Shown here one piece after another: positions 18,257 through 26,610 of a stretch of 64,000 nucleotides of DNA. This DNA comes from UBA2883 sp964017965 (GTDB lineage: Bacteria; Cyanobacteriota; Vampirovibrionia; Gastranaerophilales; Gastranaerophilaceae), in the NCBI GenBank assembly GCA_964017965.1, contig CAXHNV010000002.1:1-64000 (forward strand). Reading direction: 5' to 3'. Position 1 is the first letter of the stretch, and every line of letters starts with the position of its first letter. The notes under the pieces were generated by a model, which worked only from the letters and a program-made list of their open reading frames with translations, searched no databases and was not told where the DNA came from. Made by a program: the position numbers and the translations under genes.

Positions 18257-18758
18257 TTATATTTCTGTTGGTAAAATATTAAATTTTCATGGTGTCAGGG
18301 GCGAAGCTAAGGTTGGTTATTCTCGTAACCAACAAGAGTTTATGAAGTCTTTGAAAGATGTATTTATCTTAAAAGACAATGTTTATATGCCTTTTGTTGT
18401 AAAAAGTATCAAGTTTAATAACAAGTTTGCTATTTTAAAATTTGACGGTATTGATACTGTTAATGAGATTGTTGAATATAAGAATTGTCTTGTATTTGTT
18501 GAAGAATCAACTGTTCGTGAGAACCTTGATGAAGACGAGTTTTTGATTGATGAGCTTGTTGGTATGAAGGTTTTGTGTGAAGATAAACAGGTAGGAATTG
18601 TTGTAGGGGTTTCTAACAACGGGATTAATGACTTGTTGTCCGTGAAGTCTAATACGCAGAAAGTTTCTCTTGTACCTTTTGTTAAGGCTATTGTTTTAGA
18701 TGTTGATATTAAGAAAAAAGAAGTTGTTGTTGATAACATTCAAGGGTTGATTGAGTAA
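18249..18758 (+). CDS. rimM: Ribosome maturation factor RimM
   Basis: RimM helps process 16S rRNA and assemble the 30S head by binding ribosomal protein S19. The N-terminal barrel shows VGKILNFHGVRGEAKV (residues 7-22) and the C-terminal PRC-barrel-like part shows the FLIDELVGMKV segment and VPFVKAIVLDVD. The length of 169 residues is normal. It overlaps the zinc-ribbon gene by 8 nt and trmD by one base (TAATG), so the three are translationally coupled, the usual rimM-trmD order. Confidence 0.9.
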   Translation: MSNYISVGKILNFHGVRGEAKVGYSRNQQEFMKSLKDVFILKDNVYMPFVVKSIKFNNKFAILKFDGIDTVNEIVEYKNCLVFVEESTVRENLDEDEFLIDELVGMKVLCEDKQVGIVVGVSNNGINDLLSVKSNTQKVSLVPFVKAIVLDVDIKKKEVVVDNIQGLIE

Positions 18759-19447
18759 TGAAGTTTGATGTATTAACACTTTTTCCTGAGATGATAGAGC
18801 AAGCGTGTTCATATAGTATTATGAAACGTGCTGTTGAATCGGGTGTTATTGATATTAGCACTATCAATCCGAGGGACTTTACCCTTGATAAACATAAAAA
18901 GGTTGACGATACTCCTTATGGCGGCGGTGCCGGTATGGTTTTAATGGCACAACCTTATGTTGATGCTTATGAGAGTATAAACCGTTGTAAGAACTCTGTA
19001 ACATTGATGATGACCCCGCAGGGTGAAAGGTTTGATAACAAGTTGTGTGCAGAATTTGCACAATATGAACAGGTAGTTATTCTTTGCGGTCATTATGAAG
19101 GCTTTGATGAGCGTATACGCGAGATTATTAAGCCGAGAGAGGTATCTATAGGGGATTTTGTTTTAACGGGCGGAGAATTGCCTGCATTGTGCCTTATTGA
19201 TAGTATAAGCAGAAAACTTGAAGGTACACTCGGCAAGATAGAATCTATGGAAGAAGACAGTTTTGAAAACGGGCTTTTGGAATATCCTCAGTATACAAAA
19301 CCGAGAGAGTATAGAGGTTTAGAGGTTCCGGAGGTGTTATTGAACGGAAACCATGCTCTTATAAACGAGTATCGGTTTAATGAGCAGTTAAAGCGTACAA
19401 AAGAACGTAGACCGGATTTATATGCAAAATATAAAGGCTCTGTTTAA
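18758..19447 (+). CDS. trmD: tRNA (guanine37-N1)-methyltransferase TrmD
   Basis: TrmD adds a methyl group from S-adenosylmethionine to G37 next to the anticodon, which prevents frameshifting. Trefoil-knot SPOUT motifs are present: DDTPYGGGAGMVL, CGHYEGFDERI and SIGDFVLTGGELPAL. The length of 229 residues is typical. The intact tRNA-Leu(UAG) in this window has G at position 37, a normal substrate type. A strong hairpin terminator overlaps the stop codon. Confidence 0.93.
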   Translation: MKFDVLTLFPEMIEQACSYSIMKRAVESGVIDISTINPRDFTLDKHKKVDDTPYGGGAGMVLMAQPYVDAYESINRCKNSVTLMMTPQGERFDNKLCAEFAQYEQVVILCGHYEGFDERIREIIKPREVSIGDFVLTGGELPALCLIDSISRKLEGTLGKIESMEEDSFENGLLEYPQYTKPREYRGLEVPEVLLNGNHALINEYRFNEQLKRTKERRPDLYAKYKGSV

Positions 19448-19463
19448 AACAGAGCCTTTATTC
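19432..19463 (+). terminator. Terminator after trmD
   Basis: TAAAGGCTCTG and CAGAGCCTTTA form an 11-bp stem over the trmD stop, followed by a short T-rich tail (TTC). It ends exactly where repeat element A begins. Confidence 0.75.
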
Positions 19464-19548
19464 TATTACGCTCGCGTTAAACGGGTCTACGTGAACCTGC
19501 TTGTCTTGTTCGTCAACAAGACAACCTGTTCACTTCGCCCTCTGCTCG
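19464..19548 (-). repeat. Repeat element A: hairpin between conserved arms
   Basis: Read on the minus strand, the element starts directly after the rubredoxin stop codon with GAGGGCGAAG and ends with AGACCCGTTTAACGCGAGCG. The second arm matches the arm of element B (48.61 kb) at 17 of 20 bases and the first at 9 of 10. Between the arms lies a hairpin with a perfect 10-bp stem (TTGTCTTGTT/AACAAGACAA, 4-nt loop) inside a GTGAAC/GTTCAC outer stem. The hairpin sequence itself is unrelated to that of element B. No T-run follows, so it is not a standard terminator. Confidence 0.65.
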
Positions 19549-19707
19549 CTATGCTTCTTGAAACATATCCTTACCAACGTGGCAAAGCGGACATTCAAAA
19601 TCATCCGGTAAATCATCAAACTTTGTACCAGGAGCGATTCCGCCTTCTTCGTAACCTTGAGTTTCGTCGTATTCCCAATTACATACTGTACATACGTATA
19701 CTGCCAT
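19549..19707 (-). CDS. Rubredoxin
   Basis: This 52-residue iron protein has the two Cys pairs that bind one iron (VCTVCNWEYD and ECPLCHVGKDMF) and the family core GIAPGTKFDDLPDDF. The ATG at 19707 is preceded by AAAGGAG; a longer frame upstream has no ribosome site and runs into uppP. Rubredoxins pass single electrons, often in oxygen or peroxide defence in anaerobes. It is the last gene of the minus-strand efp run, 28 nt after uppP. Confidence 0.93.
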   Translation of the reverse strand: MAVYVCTVCNWEYDETQGYEEGGIAPGTKFDDLPDDFECPLCHVGKDMFQEA

Positions 19708-19735
19708 AATGTTCTCCTTTCTTAATAGTATCATT

Positions 19736-20587
19736 TTATATAAAAGTGAATAATATTGCAGTTGTAAATCCAACAACAAGACAATAATATGCAAAAACGC
19801 GTAAAGAATATTTGCCTAAAAATTCTAAGAAATATTTAATACACAGATAACCAACAACTGCAGAAACAACAGTTCCTACCATAATGTTAAACCAGTTATA
19901 TGATGCGAGTTCTGAAAACGCAATTTCTTTTAGCGGGTAAATAACAGAAGCTCCAAGTATAATCGGAATACTCAAAAGGAACGAGAATCTTGCACACGCA
20001 ACTCTGTCAGCTTTAGAAAATAACCCTGCTGCAATAGTTAAACCGGAACGTGATAAACCCGGAAGAGCTGCAAGACCTTGAGCAACAGACATTATTATAG
20101 AAGTCTTTAAGCTAACTTCTTGTTCTTTGTTTTCAACACTGTCAGAATATTTTTCAGAAAAGAACAAAATGCCGCCGGTGATTATGAGTAAAACTCCGAC
20201 AATAGCAGGTGAACTCATCAATCGTTCAGCGGTTTCGCTTACAAATAATGCTACAATCATTGTTATAATTGTGCCAAGGATTATATATATTCCGAGTTTT
20301 GTCTCGTAATTAGAAAAATCTTTTGTTTTTATCCCTGCAACAGTACTTTTTACAATACTTACAATCTCGTCTTTAAAGAAAACAAAAACAGCTATTAATG
20401 TTCCTATATGCAACATCATACTAAGAACGATATCGTAGCTTGTAGGGTCTTCAACCGGTTTATGAGCAACGATTTGCAAAAGATTAGAAGTAAATACTAA
20501 ATGGGCAGAACTTGAGATTGGTAAAAATTCGCTCAAGCCTTGAACAATTCCCATAATTATTACTTTTAACAGTGCAAAAATTTGCAT
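19736..20587 (-). CDS. uppP: Undecaprenyl-diphosphatase UppP (BacA)
   Basis: This integral membrane enzyme recycles undecaprenyl diphosphate to the monophosphate carrier for peptidoglycan and other envelope polymers; overexpression gives bacitracin resistance in other bacteria. The conserved motifs GLSEFLPISSSAHL (about residues 17-30) and PGLSRSG (about 172-178) are present, with about eight hydrophobic segments over 283 residues. The ATG has a clear GAGGG ribosome site. It lies 12 nt after queD on the same strand. Confidence 0.93.
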   Translation of the reverse strand: MQIFALLKVIIMGIVQGLSEFLPISSSAHLVFTSNLLQIVAHKPVEDPTSYDIVLSMMLHIGTLIAVFVFFKDEIVSIVKSTVAGIKTKDFSNYETKLGIYIILGTIITMIVALFVSETAERLMSSPAIVGVLLIITGGILFFSEKYSDSVENKEQEVSLKTSIIMSVAQGLAALPGLSRSGLTIAAGLFSKADRVACARFSFLLSIPIILGASVIYPLKEIAFSELASYNWFNIMVGTVVSAVVGYLCIKYFLEFLGKYSLRVFAYYCLVVGFTTAILFTFI

Positions 20588-20599
20588 AAATCCCTCTTA

Positions 20600-20959
20600 T
20601 TACTCTTCAAAATAGCTTGCGCAGGATGTTGCTGTTTCCCAAATAGAAATTTTACTGATTTGTGGAACAACTTCTTTCATCTTATCATAAATGTATTTAG
20701 CAAGTATTTCGCTGCTAGGGCTAATTCCTTTGAAATCAGGCAGTTCGTTGATATCTTTATGATCTAACAAATCAAGAACCGCTTTAAGATGTTTCTTTAA
20801 GACTTTATAATCAATAAGAATATTGCTCTTATCAAGAGTTGTGCCTCTGACAAACGCTTCAACAAGCCAGTTATGACCGTGCTGGTTTTCACATTCACCT
20901 TCATAGTTCAACAAATGATGTGCAGCAGAAAAATACATCTGAGCTTTTAATTCAAACAT
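20600..20959 (-). CDS. queD: 6-carboxytetrahydropterin synthase QueD
   Basis: QueD makes 6-carboxy-tetrahydropterin from dihydroneopterin triphosphate, an early step of queuosine and other deazapurine synthesis. Zinc ligands are seen as His in FSAAHHL and the two His of CENQHGHNW, where the Cys is the catalytic residue. DHKDIN and the late WETATSCASY segment (active-site Glu) are also present. At 119 residues it has the bacterial QueD length. No other queuosine gene is nearby; linkage to accC and uppP is probably operon-based rather than functional. Confidence 0.9.
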   Translation of the reverse strand: MFELKAQMYFSAAHHLLNYEGECENQHGHNWLVEAFVRGTTLDKSNILIDYKVLKKHLKAVLDLLDHKDINELPDFKGISPSSEILAKYIYDKMKEVVPQISKISIWETATSCASYFEE

Positions 20960-20967
20960 AATATCCC

Positions 20968-22320
20968 CTATTTCAAGCCTTTGCGTTGATAGTATTCTTC
21001 AATAAATCCTGTATTGAATTTACCGCTGATGAACACTTCATCCTCAATAATACCTTGGTGGAACGGAATAGTTGTTGCAATACCTGTTACAACATATTCT
21101 TTAAGTGCTTGATACATTCTTCTTCTTGCTTCGTTTCTGTTTTCACCCCAGCAAATAAGCTTACCAATCATAGAATCGTAGTATGGCGGTATAGAATAAC
21201 CCGGATAAACGTGAGAATCCACTCTTATACCAAAACCTCCCGGTGCGAAGTAGCCGTCAATTTTACCCGGACAAGGCATAAAGTCTTTATCAGGGTTTTC
21301 AGCGTTGATACGACATTCTATAGCGTGACCTCTCAATTGAACCTGGTCTTGAGTATAGCTAAGTTTTTCACCTGCAGCAACTCTGATTTGTTCACGAACG
21401 ATATCAACTCTTGAAATCATTTCAGTAACACAGTGTTCAACTTGAACACGGGTATTCATTTCCATAAAGTACCATTTACCGTCGTGGTCAAGCAAGAATT
21501 CGCAAGTACCTGCACCTTCATAATTGATAGCTTTAGCAGCACGAACAGCTGCAGCACCCATTTCCTTACGGGTTTCTTCATCAATAGCAGGAGAAGGAGC
21601 TTCCTCTAATAGTTTTTGGTGACGTCTTTGGATAGAACAATCACGTTCACCTAGGTGGATAACGTTACCAAAGCTGTCGCCCAATACTTGAACCTCGATG
21701 TGACGAGGATTTTCTAAGAATTTTTCCGCGTACACATCAGGATTACCGAAGAAGTTTTGTGCTTCTGACTGACACAATGGCATATTTGTATCAACATCTT
21801 CGTTGTTTCTGCAGACTCTCATCCCTTTACCGCCGCCGCCGGCAGTAGCTTTAAGGATAACTGGGTAACCAACTCTGTTTGCAAACTCTTTAACTTCTTC
21901 AGGAGTTTTAACGATACTTGTACCCGGAGTAACAGGGACATCGTTTTCAATCATTGTTTTTCTGGCAGTAGCCTTATCACCCATTTTTCTCATAGCTTCA
22001 GAAGACGGTCCGATAAACTTCAACCCGCTTTCTTCGCACATTTCAACGAAATCAGCTCTTTCTGATAAGAATCCGTAACCGGGGTGGATAGCGTCAGCAC
22101 CTGAAACTTCTGCAACAGCCATAATTCTTGAGATATCAAGATAACTTTTAGCACTTGAAGCAGGTCCGATACAATAAGAATCGGTTGCAAGTCTAACGTG
22201 AAGTGACTCAGCGTCTGCTTCTGAATATATTGCTACTGTAGGGATGCCTAATTCACGACATGCTCTAATAACACGAACGGCAATTTCCCCTCTATTTGCG
22301 ATTAAAACTTTTTTTAACAT
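20968..22320 (-). CDS. accC: Acetyl-CoA carboxylase, biotin carboxylase subunit
   Basis: AccC carboxylates the biotin carried by AccB using ATP and bicarbonate, the first half-reaction of malonyl-CoA synthesis. The 450-residue protein has an N-terminal LIANRGEIAVRVIRA Rossmann part, an ATP-grasp core with GGGGKGMR (about 162-169) and the EMNTRVQVEH catalytic strand (about 288-297), and the biotin carboxylase C-domain. It lies downstream of accB, but a 12-bp hairpin separates the two, which could lower accC expression relative to accB. Confidence 0.95.
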   Translation of the reverse strand: MLKKVLIANRGEIAVRVIRACRELGIPTVAIYSEADAESLHVRLATDSYCIGPASSAKSYLDISRIMAVAEVSGADAIHPGYGFLSERADFVEMCEESGLKFIGPSSEAMRKMGDKATARKTMIENDVPVTPGTSIVKTPEEVKEFANRVGYPVILKATAGGGGKGMRVCRNNEDVDTNMPLCQSEAQNFFGNPDVYAEKFLENPRHIEVQVLGDSFGNVIHLGERDCSIQRRHQKLLEEAPSPAIDEETRKEMGAAAVRAAKAINYEGAGTCEFLLDHDGKWYFMEMNTRVQVEHCVTEMISRVDIVREQIRVAAGEKLSYTQDQVQLRGHAIECRINAENPDKDFMPCPGKIDGYFAPGGFGIRVDSHVYPGYSIPPYYDSMIGKLICWGENRNEARRRMYQALKEYVVTGIATTIPFHQGIIEDEVFISGKFNTGFIEEYYQRKGLK

Positions 22321-22357
22321 ATCCCTTGTATTCCTATAAAATATTATTAATATTAGG

Positions 22358-22386
22358 GGCGGACTATAATTATATTATAGTCCGCC
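22358..22386 (-). terminator. Hairpin between accB and accC (possible attenuator)
   Basis: GGCGGACTATAA and TTATAGTCCGCC form a perfect 12-bp stem with a 5-nt loop, in the 74-nt gap between two genes of one operon. The minus-strand sequence after it is AT-rich but has no solid T-run, so partial termination or RNA stability control is more likely than full termination. Confidence 0.55.
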
Positions 22387-22394
22387 ATTTTTAA

Positions 22395-22853
22395 TTATTC
22401 AACATACATAATGGTTTGACCGTATTCAACAGCCTGACCGTCTTCAACACAGATTTCTACAATCTTACCTGAGAATTCTGTTTCAATTTCGTTCATAAGC
22501 TTCATAGCTTCAATAATACAAACAACGTCACCTGAAGAAACTGTATCGCCAACTTTAACGAACGGTTCTTTATCAGGAGCAGGTTTGCTATAGAAAGTAC
22601 CGACCATAGGTGAAACAACAGGGTTACCTTTCTTAGCAGGTTCTGCTGATTCCGCCTTTGGTGCAGCCGCAGGAGCCGCAGCAGGTGCTGCTGCAGGAGC
22701 TGCAACAGGCATTGGTAAGCCTGTACTTACTATTTCAGCTAAGTCTTTTCTTATAGTGATAGCTTGATTGCCGTCTTCTAAAGAAATTTCTGTTAATTCG
22801 TTATCTGCAATTATTTTAGCTAATTGCTCAATATAATCTGTATCAAATTTCAT
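22395..22853 (-). CDS. accB: Acetyl-CoA carboxylase biotin carboxyl carrier protein
   Basis: This 152-residue carrier has an N-terminal dimer part, a flexible Ala/Pro-rich linker (about residues 50-75) and a C-terminal biotinyl domain whose biotin-bearing Lys is in IEAMKLMNEIE (near 118). The ATG at 22853 is chosen because AAGAGG lies 7 nt upstream; a longer frame would begin inside efp without a ribosome site. It pairs with AccC downstream; the transferase subunits AccA and AccD are not in the window. Confidence 0.93.
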   Translation of the reverse strand: MKFDTDYIEQLAKIIADNELTEISLEDGNQAITIRKDLAEIVSTGLPMPVAAPAAAPAAAPAAAPKAESAEPAKKGNPVVSPMVGTFYSKPAPDKEPFVKVGDTVSSGDVVCIIEAMKLMNEIETEFSGKIVEICVEDGQAVEYGQTIMYVE

Positions 22854-22870
22854 GTGATATCCTCTTCTTA

Positions 22871-23428
22871 CTAACAACGATCCAAGTATTCGTTAGATCT
22901 TGTATCAACTCTAATAACATCTCCGTTAGAAACAAAGAAAGGAACGTTAACAACAGCGCCTGTTTCTAATGTAGCAGGTTTAGTACCGCCTTGAGCAGTG
23001 TTACCCTTTTCAGCAGGAGGTGTATCAACAACTTCCAATTCTACGTGAGAAGGGATATCAACACCTATGATTTTACCGTCGTGCATAAGCACTTGGATAA
23101 CCATATTTTCTTTAAGGTATTTAATACCGCTTCCTACTTGATCTTCTGTAAGCTGCATTTGTTCATAAGATTCGTTATCCATCATAACGAATTCTTTTCC
23201 TTCTTTGTATAAATACTGCATTTCACGTCTGTCTAGAGTTGCTTTAGCAACTTTTTCACCGGCTCTGAATGTTTTTTCAACTACTTGTCCTGTTTCAACG
23301 TTTTTTAGTTTTGAACGAACAAAAGCTGCACCTTTACCCGGTTTAACGTGTAAAAACTCAACTACTGACCAAAGACCATTGTCTAATTGTAATGTTAATC
23401 CTGTTTTAAAATCATTTACAGAAATCAT
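22871..23428 (-). CDS. efp: Translation elongation factor P
   Basis: EF-P rescues ribosomes stalled on consecutive prolines. The 185-residue, three-barrel protein has the tip loop KPGKGAAF, with Lys in the position that many bacteria modify; no modifying enzyme gene is seen here. The C-terminal signature SNGDVIRVDTRSNEYLDRC is intact. It is the first gene of efp-accB-accC-queD-uppP-rubredoxin; efp next to accB is a common order in cyanobacteria and Gram-positive bacteria. AAGGAG precedes the ATG. Confidence 0.95.
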   Translation of the reverse strand: MISVNDFKTGLTLQLDNGLWSVVEFLHVKPGKGAAFVRSKLKNVETGQVVEKTFRAGEKVAKATLDRREMQYLYKEGKEFVMMDNESYEQMQLTEDQVGSGIKYLKENMVIQVLMHDGKIIGVDIPSHVELEVVDTPPAEKGNTAQGGTKPATLETGAVVNVPFFVSNGDVIRVDTRSNEYLDRC

Positions 23429-23517
23429 ATAAACTCCTTACAACATAATATATTACTTTTTATTTCACATAAATAATAACACAAATATTTCAAATTACAA
23501 AATAATCTATATATGTG

Positions 23518-23546
23518 TTACATAAGTTAGTGAATTATGCTATACT
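23518..23546 (+). promoter_or_regulatory. Predicted promoter of the M20 peptidase gene
   Basis: TTACAT (23518-23523), 17 nt, and TATACT (23541-23546) with an extended TGC before the -10. The start codon follows 28 nt later with AAAAGGAG upstream. Confidence 0.6.
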
Positions 23547-23574
23547 TAAACAGTAATTAGAAAAGGAGTATGTT

Positions 23575-24810
23575 ATGGGTATTCAGGATATTAGAAGAGA
23601 ACACGAATTAGTAGATATATTTTGCGCTTTGGCAGAAATTCCTTCTCCGTCGTTGCACGAAGAAAAGGTAGTTAAAAAGATTCAGGAGTTTTGTTCGGAG
23701 AATTCGATATCTTGTACACCTGATGAATACGGTAACGTATATATATATGTTCCGGCAACTGATGAAACAAAGGAACCTATAATGTTTTCTGCTCACATGG
23801 ACGTAGTGGGTGATGCTTCACCGGTCAACTTATTATTAGACGGTGATTTTATAAAGGCAGACGGCAGAACCCTCGGCGCTGACGATAAAGTTGGTGTTGC
23901 AGCAGCATTGTTGTTGGCTAAAAATGTTGCTAAAAACAAAGATTTAAAACACGGCGGGCTTGAGATTACTTTTACTCGTGATGAAGAAACTAATATGAGT
24001 GGTATTGAACACGTTAATTTCTCTAAAATATTATCTAAATACATTTTAGTTTGTGACGCTGACAAGCTTGCTCAGGTTCAAATCTCAGGTGCAAGCTATA
24101 CTAATGCAAAACTTTTGGTTAAAGGTTTGATTGGGGGACATTCAGGTATTGATATTGGTGATAAAGACAGATTAAACGCTGCAAAACTCATTGCAGAACT
24201 TCTTGCAGAGTTTCCGCAAGGTGTATTTTATCAGGACGAAACAGGGGTTATAACTTCTTGTAACCTTGGTGCTATCGTTGCAGGCGGGATTCAAAACGCT
24301 GTTAAATCACTTATTGATGAAGGTGTGAATTCTCCTAATTATATAGAAACTATTAATAAAAAGGCTTCTACAAATATTATCAATACTGAGGCTCGTGCTT
24401 CTTATTCAATTAGAAGTGCAAGTGTTCAAAAAGAAAACGAGTTGAAATCGTTAATGCAATCACTGGTTGATAAGTTTAACAAAAAATATGAGGGTTTGGC
24501 TGTTGCCCAGATTGAGTTTGAAATTCACTTGCCGCCGTTTGAAAAGGCTGATGATGATTCAATCCCTGAGCTTCATACAAAGGTTTGCGAAAGATTAGGT
24601 ATTCAAAACGAGGTTTCATCGTTCCACGCGGGTGCTGAAACACATATTTATGCTCATCAAAAGAATTCTAAAGGTCAAACTTTTATGCCGTTCTTGCTCG
24701 GATTAGCAGATGTTTACAATATGCACTCTGCAAACGAAAAGGTTGATTACAAAACGATGTTAAAGGGTTACGATATTATTGAAAACCTCTTTGTAGAGTT
24801 TAACTCTTAA
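23575..24810 (+). CDS. M20-family zinc peptidase (PepT-like)
   Basis: This 411-residue metallopeptidase has the dizinc ligands of the M20 family in order: His in AHMDVV (about residue 80), Asp in GADDK (about 103), the catalytic and ligand Glu pair in RDEE (about 137), Asp in LVCDADK and the final His in MHSANE. A lid/dimer domain lies between about 180 and 310. It is close to the tripeptidase PepT/PepT2 group and is cytoplasmic with no signal peptide. It probably trims small peptides taken up from the medium. The phospholipase-D-like gene follows after 18 nt. Confidence 0.82.
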   Translation: MGIQDIRREHELVDIFCALAEIPSPSLHEEKVVKKIQEFCSENSISCTPDEYGNVYIYVPATDETKEPIMFSAHMDVVGDASPVNLLLDGDFIKADGRTLGADDKVGVAAALLLAKNVAKNKDLKHGGLEITFTRDEETNMSGIEHVNFSKILSKYILVCDADKLAQVQISGASYTNAKLLVKGLIGGHSGIDIGDKDRLNAAKLIAELLAEFPQGVFYQDETGVITSCNLGAIVAGGIQNAVKSLIDEGVNSPNYIETINKKASTNIINTEARASYSIRSASVQKENELKSLMQSLVDKFNKKYEGLAVAQIEFEIHLPPFEKADDDSIPELHTKVCERLGIQNEVSSFHAGAETHIYAHQKNSKGQTFMPFLLGLADVYNMHSANEKVDYKTMLKGYDIIENLFVEFNS

Positions 24811-24828
24811 CAGAAACGTTGGTTTTGT

Positions 24829-26610
24829 ATGAAAAAGAATAAAATCATATTTGTTTGTATAATACTTTTTAGTTTTTTGTGTTTTTGTGTTTACCAGTAC
24901 AAAAAATCGAAAAGTTATGATGTTTTGTACGTAAAATCTCCGTTTGAGATAGTTGTGGATTTGAACAAAAACGGAATAGAAGATGAGAATGAGGTAATAA
25001 GACTATTAGACGGTTATGATTATATTCATCGGGATAATTTGAGTTCGAGATACAATATAGCCGAACTTGATTTGATAGCATTATCTTATTTCACGGAACA
25101 GTTTGTTAACGATTGTTTGAAGGATAAAACAGTTACTCTGAAAGACGGCTGCCTTTTTGTCGGGACAATGAACTTTAATGAAAAACTCCTGTCATCAGGC
25201 TACGTTTTCAAAGATTATCGACCGGTTAATGAAGCTGCTTTAAAAAAGTCGCTTGCATACATTCACAAAACACCGCTTGTACTTTATAACGCAAAAAGTA
25301 ACAAGTATCATAAACTGAATTGCAAGTATGGGTTAATGGCACATAATTATGTTTGTGTTCCTAAGACACAGTTACCAAAAGGGGCTAAGGGCTGTAAATT
25401 TTGCTATCCTGAAAAAATAAGTGTTCCTACAGTCAATACTTCTGTTAAACCGGTGCCTTTATCTGTTATAAACGGTGATTTAAAGATTCTTGTTACAGAT
25501 TATACAACGAAGATGAAGCCTGATAGAAAAGGGAATACAGAGATTTGCGATGAACTTGTTAAACAGATGAATAATGCAAAATCATCAATTGACATAGCTA
25601 TTTACGGCTATGATAAAGTTCCCAGAATTGAAACAGCTATAAAAAATGCAATAGCGCGCGGGGTCAAGGTTAGATTAGTATACGATATAGATGCAAGAAA
25701 CTCTAATATCTATGCAGATACTATGTATTTTGTTAACCTGATTAAAAACGCTACTAATGATAGAGCTCTATTTACATCAGAGTGTGCTAATGTTTATACA
25801 AACTATATTATGCACGACAAATTTTATATATTTGATGATTCTGTTGTAATAACCGGTTCAGCGAATTTGAGCTATACAGATATGTCAGGGTTTAACTCTA
25901 ACAATGTAGTTGTTTTGAATTCAAAAGAGATTGCTCGTATTTATAAACAGGAATTTGAGCAAATGTATAATGCTAAGTTCCACTATTTGAAACAGCCTGT
26001 TCCTGATAAAGAAAACCTTGTGATAGGTAATTCAGTTGTTTCTGTATATTTTTCTCCTACGGACTCTATTATAGAGAAAGTTATTGTTCCAAGGATTGAT
26101 AATGCTAAGAAAAATATCTGTATACCGGCATTTTTGATTACTGATAAACGATTTGCGCAGTCGCTAATAAATGCTAAAAACAGAGGGGTTGATATAAAGA
26201 TTATTTTAGACGCGACTAATGCTAAAAGCCAGTATTCAAAGCATCGTCTTTTACGTCAGCACGGGATTCTCGTTAAGACAGAAACTTTTGCAGGTAAGCT
26301 GCATTCTAAAACAATTATTATAGACAATCAGTGTTCGATAATTGGTTCTATGAATTTTTCAAAAAGCGGTGAAAAACGAAACGATGAAAATGTTCTTGTT
26401 ATAAACAATTCAAAGTTAGCTATATTTAATCGGATATTTTTTGAGTATTTATGGCGAAAGATTGACAACTACTGGTTAACTCACGATGCGAATTCAGAGG
26501 GGTTAGATTCCCCGGGTTCTTGCAGTGACGGTATTGATAACGATTATGACGGCAAAATAGATATGGAAGATGAAGGCTGTCATATTTATCGCGGGAGATA
26601 TGTTCGTTAG
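24829..26610 (+). CDS. Exported phospholipase D-like protein with two HKD motifs
   Basis: This 593-residue protein has an N-terminal hydrophobic anchor or signal (about residues 5-22) and two PLD catalytic motifs: MHDKFYIFDDSVVITGSANL (about 327) and LHSKTIIIDN...GSMNFSKSG (about 500). Ahead of them lies a Cys/His cluster (YHKLNCKYG...GCKFCYPE, about 163-195) like small Ada-type metal-binding modules. The C-terminus carries an Asp-rich loop (DGIDNDYDGKIDMED) between two Cys, a likely calcium-binding motif of secreted proteins. PLD-fold enzymes cut phospholipids or DNA; the Ada-like module slightly favours a nuclease. The end overlaps the next, convergent gene by 4 nt. Confidence 0.75.
   Translation: MKKNKIIFVCIILFSFLCFCVYQYKKSKSYDVLYVKSPFEIVVDLNKNGIEDENEVIRLLDGYDYIHRDNLSSRYNIAELDLIALSYFTEQFVNDCLKDKTVTLKDGCLFVGTMNFNEKLLSSGYVFKDYRPVNEAALKKSLAYIHKTPLVLYNAKSNKYHKLNCKYGLMAHNYVCVPKTQLPKGAKGCKFCYPEKISVPTVNTSVKPVPLSVINGDLKILVTDYTTKMKPDRKGNTEICDELVKQMNNAKSSIDIAIYGYDKVPRIETAIKNAIARGVKVRLVYDIDARNSNIYADTMYFVNLIKNATNDRALFTSECANVYTNYIMHDKFYIFDDSVVITGSANLSYTDMSGFNSNNVVVLNSKEIARIYKQEFEQMYNAKFHYLKQPVPDKENLVIGNSVVSVYFSPTDSIIEKVIVPRIDNAKKNICIPAFLITDKRFAQSLINAKNRGVDIKIILDATNAKSQYSKHRLLRQHGILVKTETFAGKLHSKTIIIDNQCSIIGSMNFSKSGEKRNDENVLVINNSKLAIFNRIFFEYLWRKIDNYWLTHDANSEGLDSPGSCSDGIDNDYDGKIDMEDEGCHIYRGRYVR

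Noticed and set aside
19422..19709. Plus-strand open frame of 95 codons behind trmD
   Set aside because: It runs through the trmD terminator, repeat element A and antisense to rubredoxin, with no ribosome site or sensible protein.
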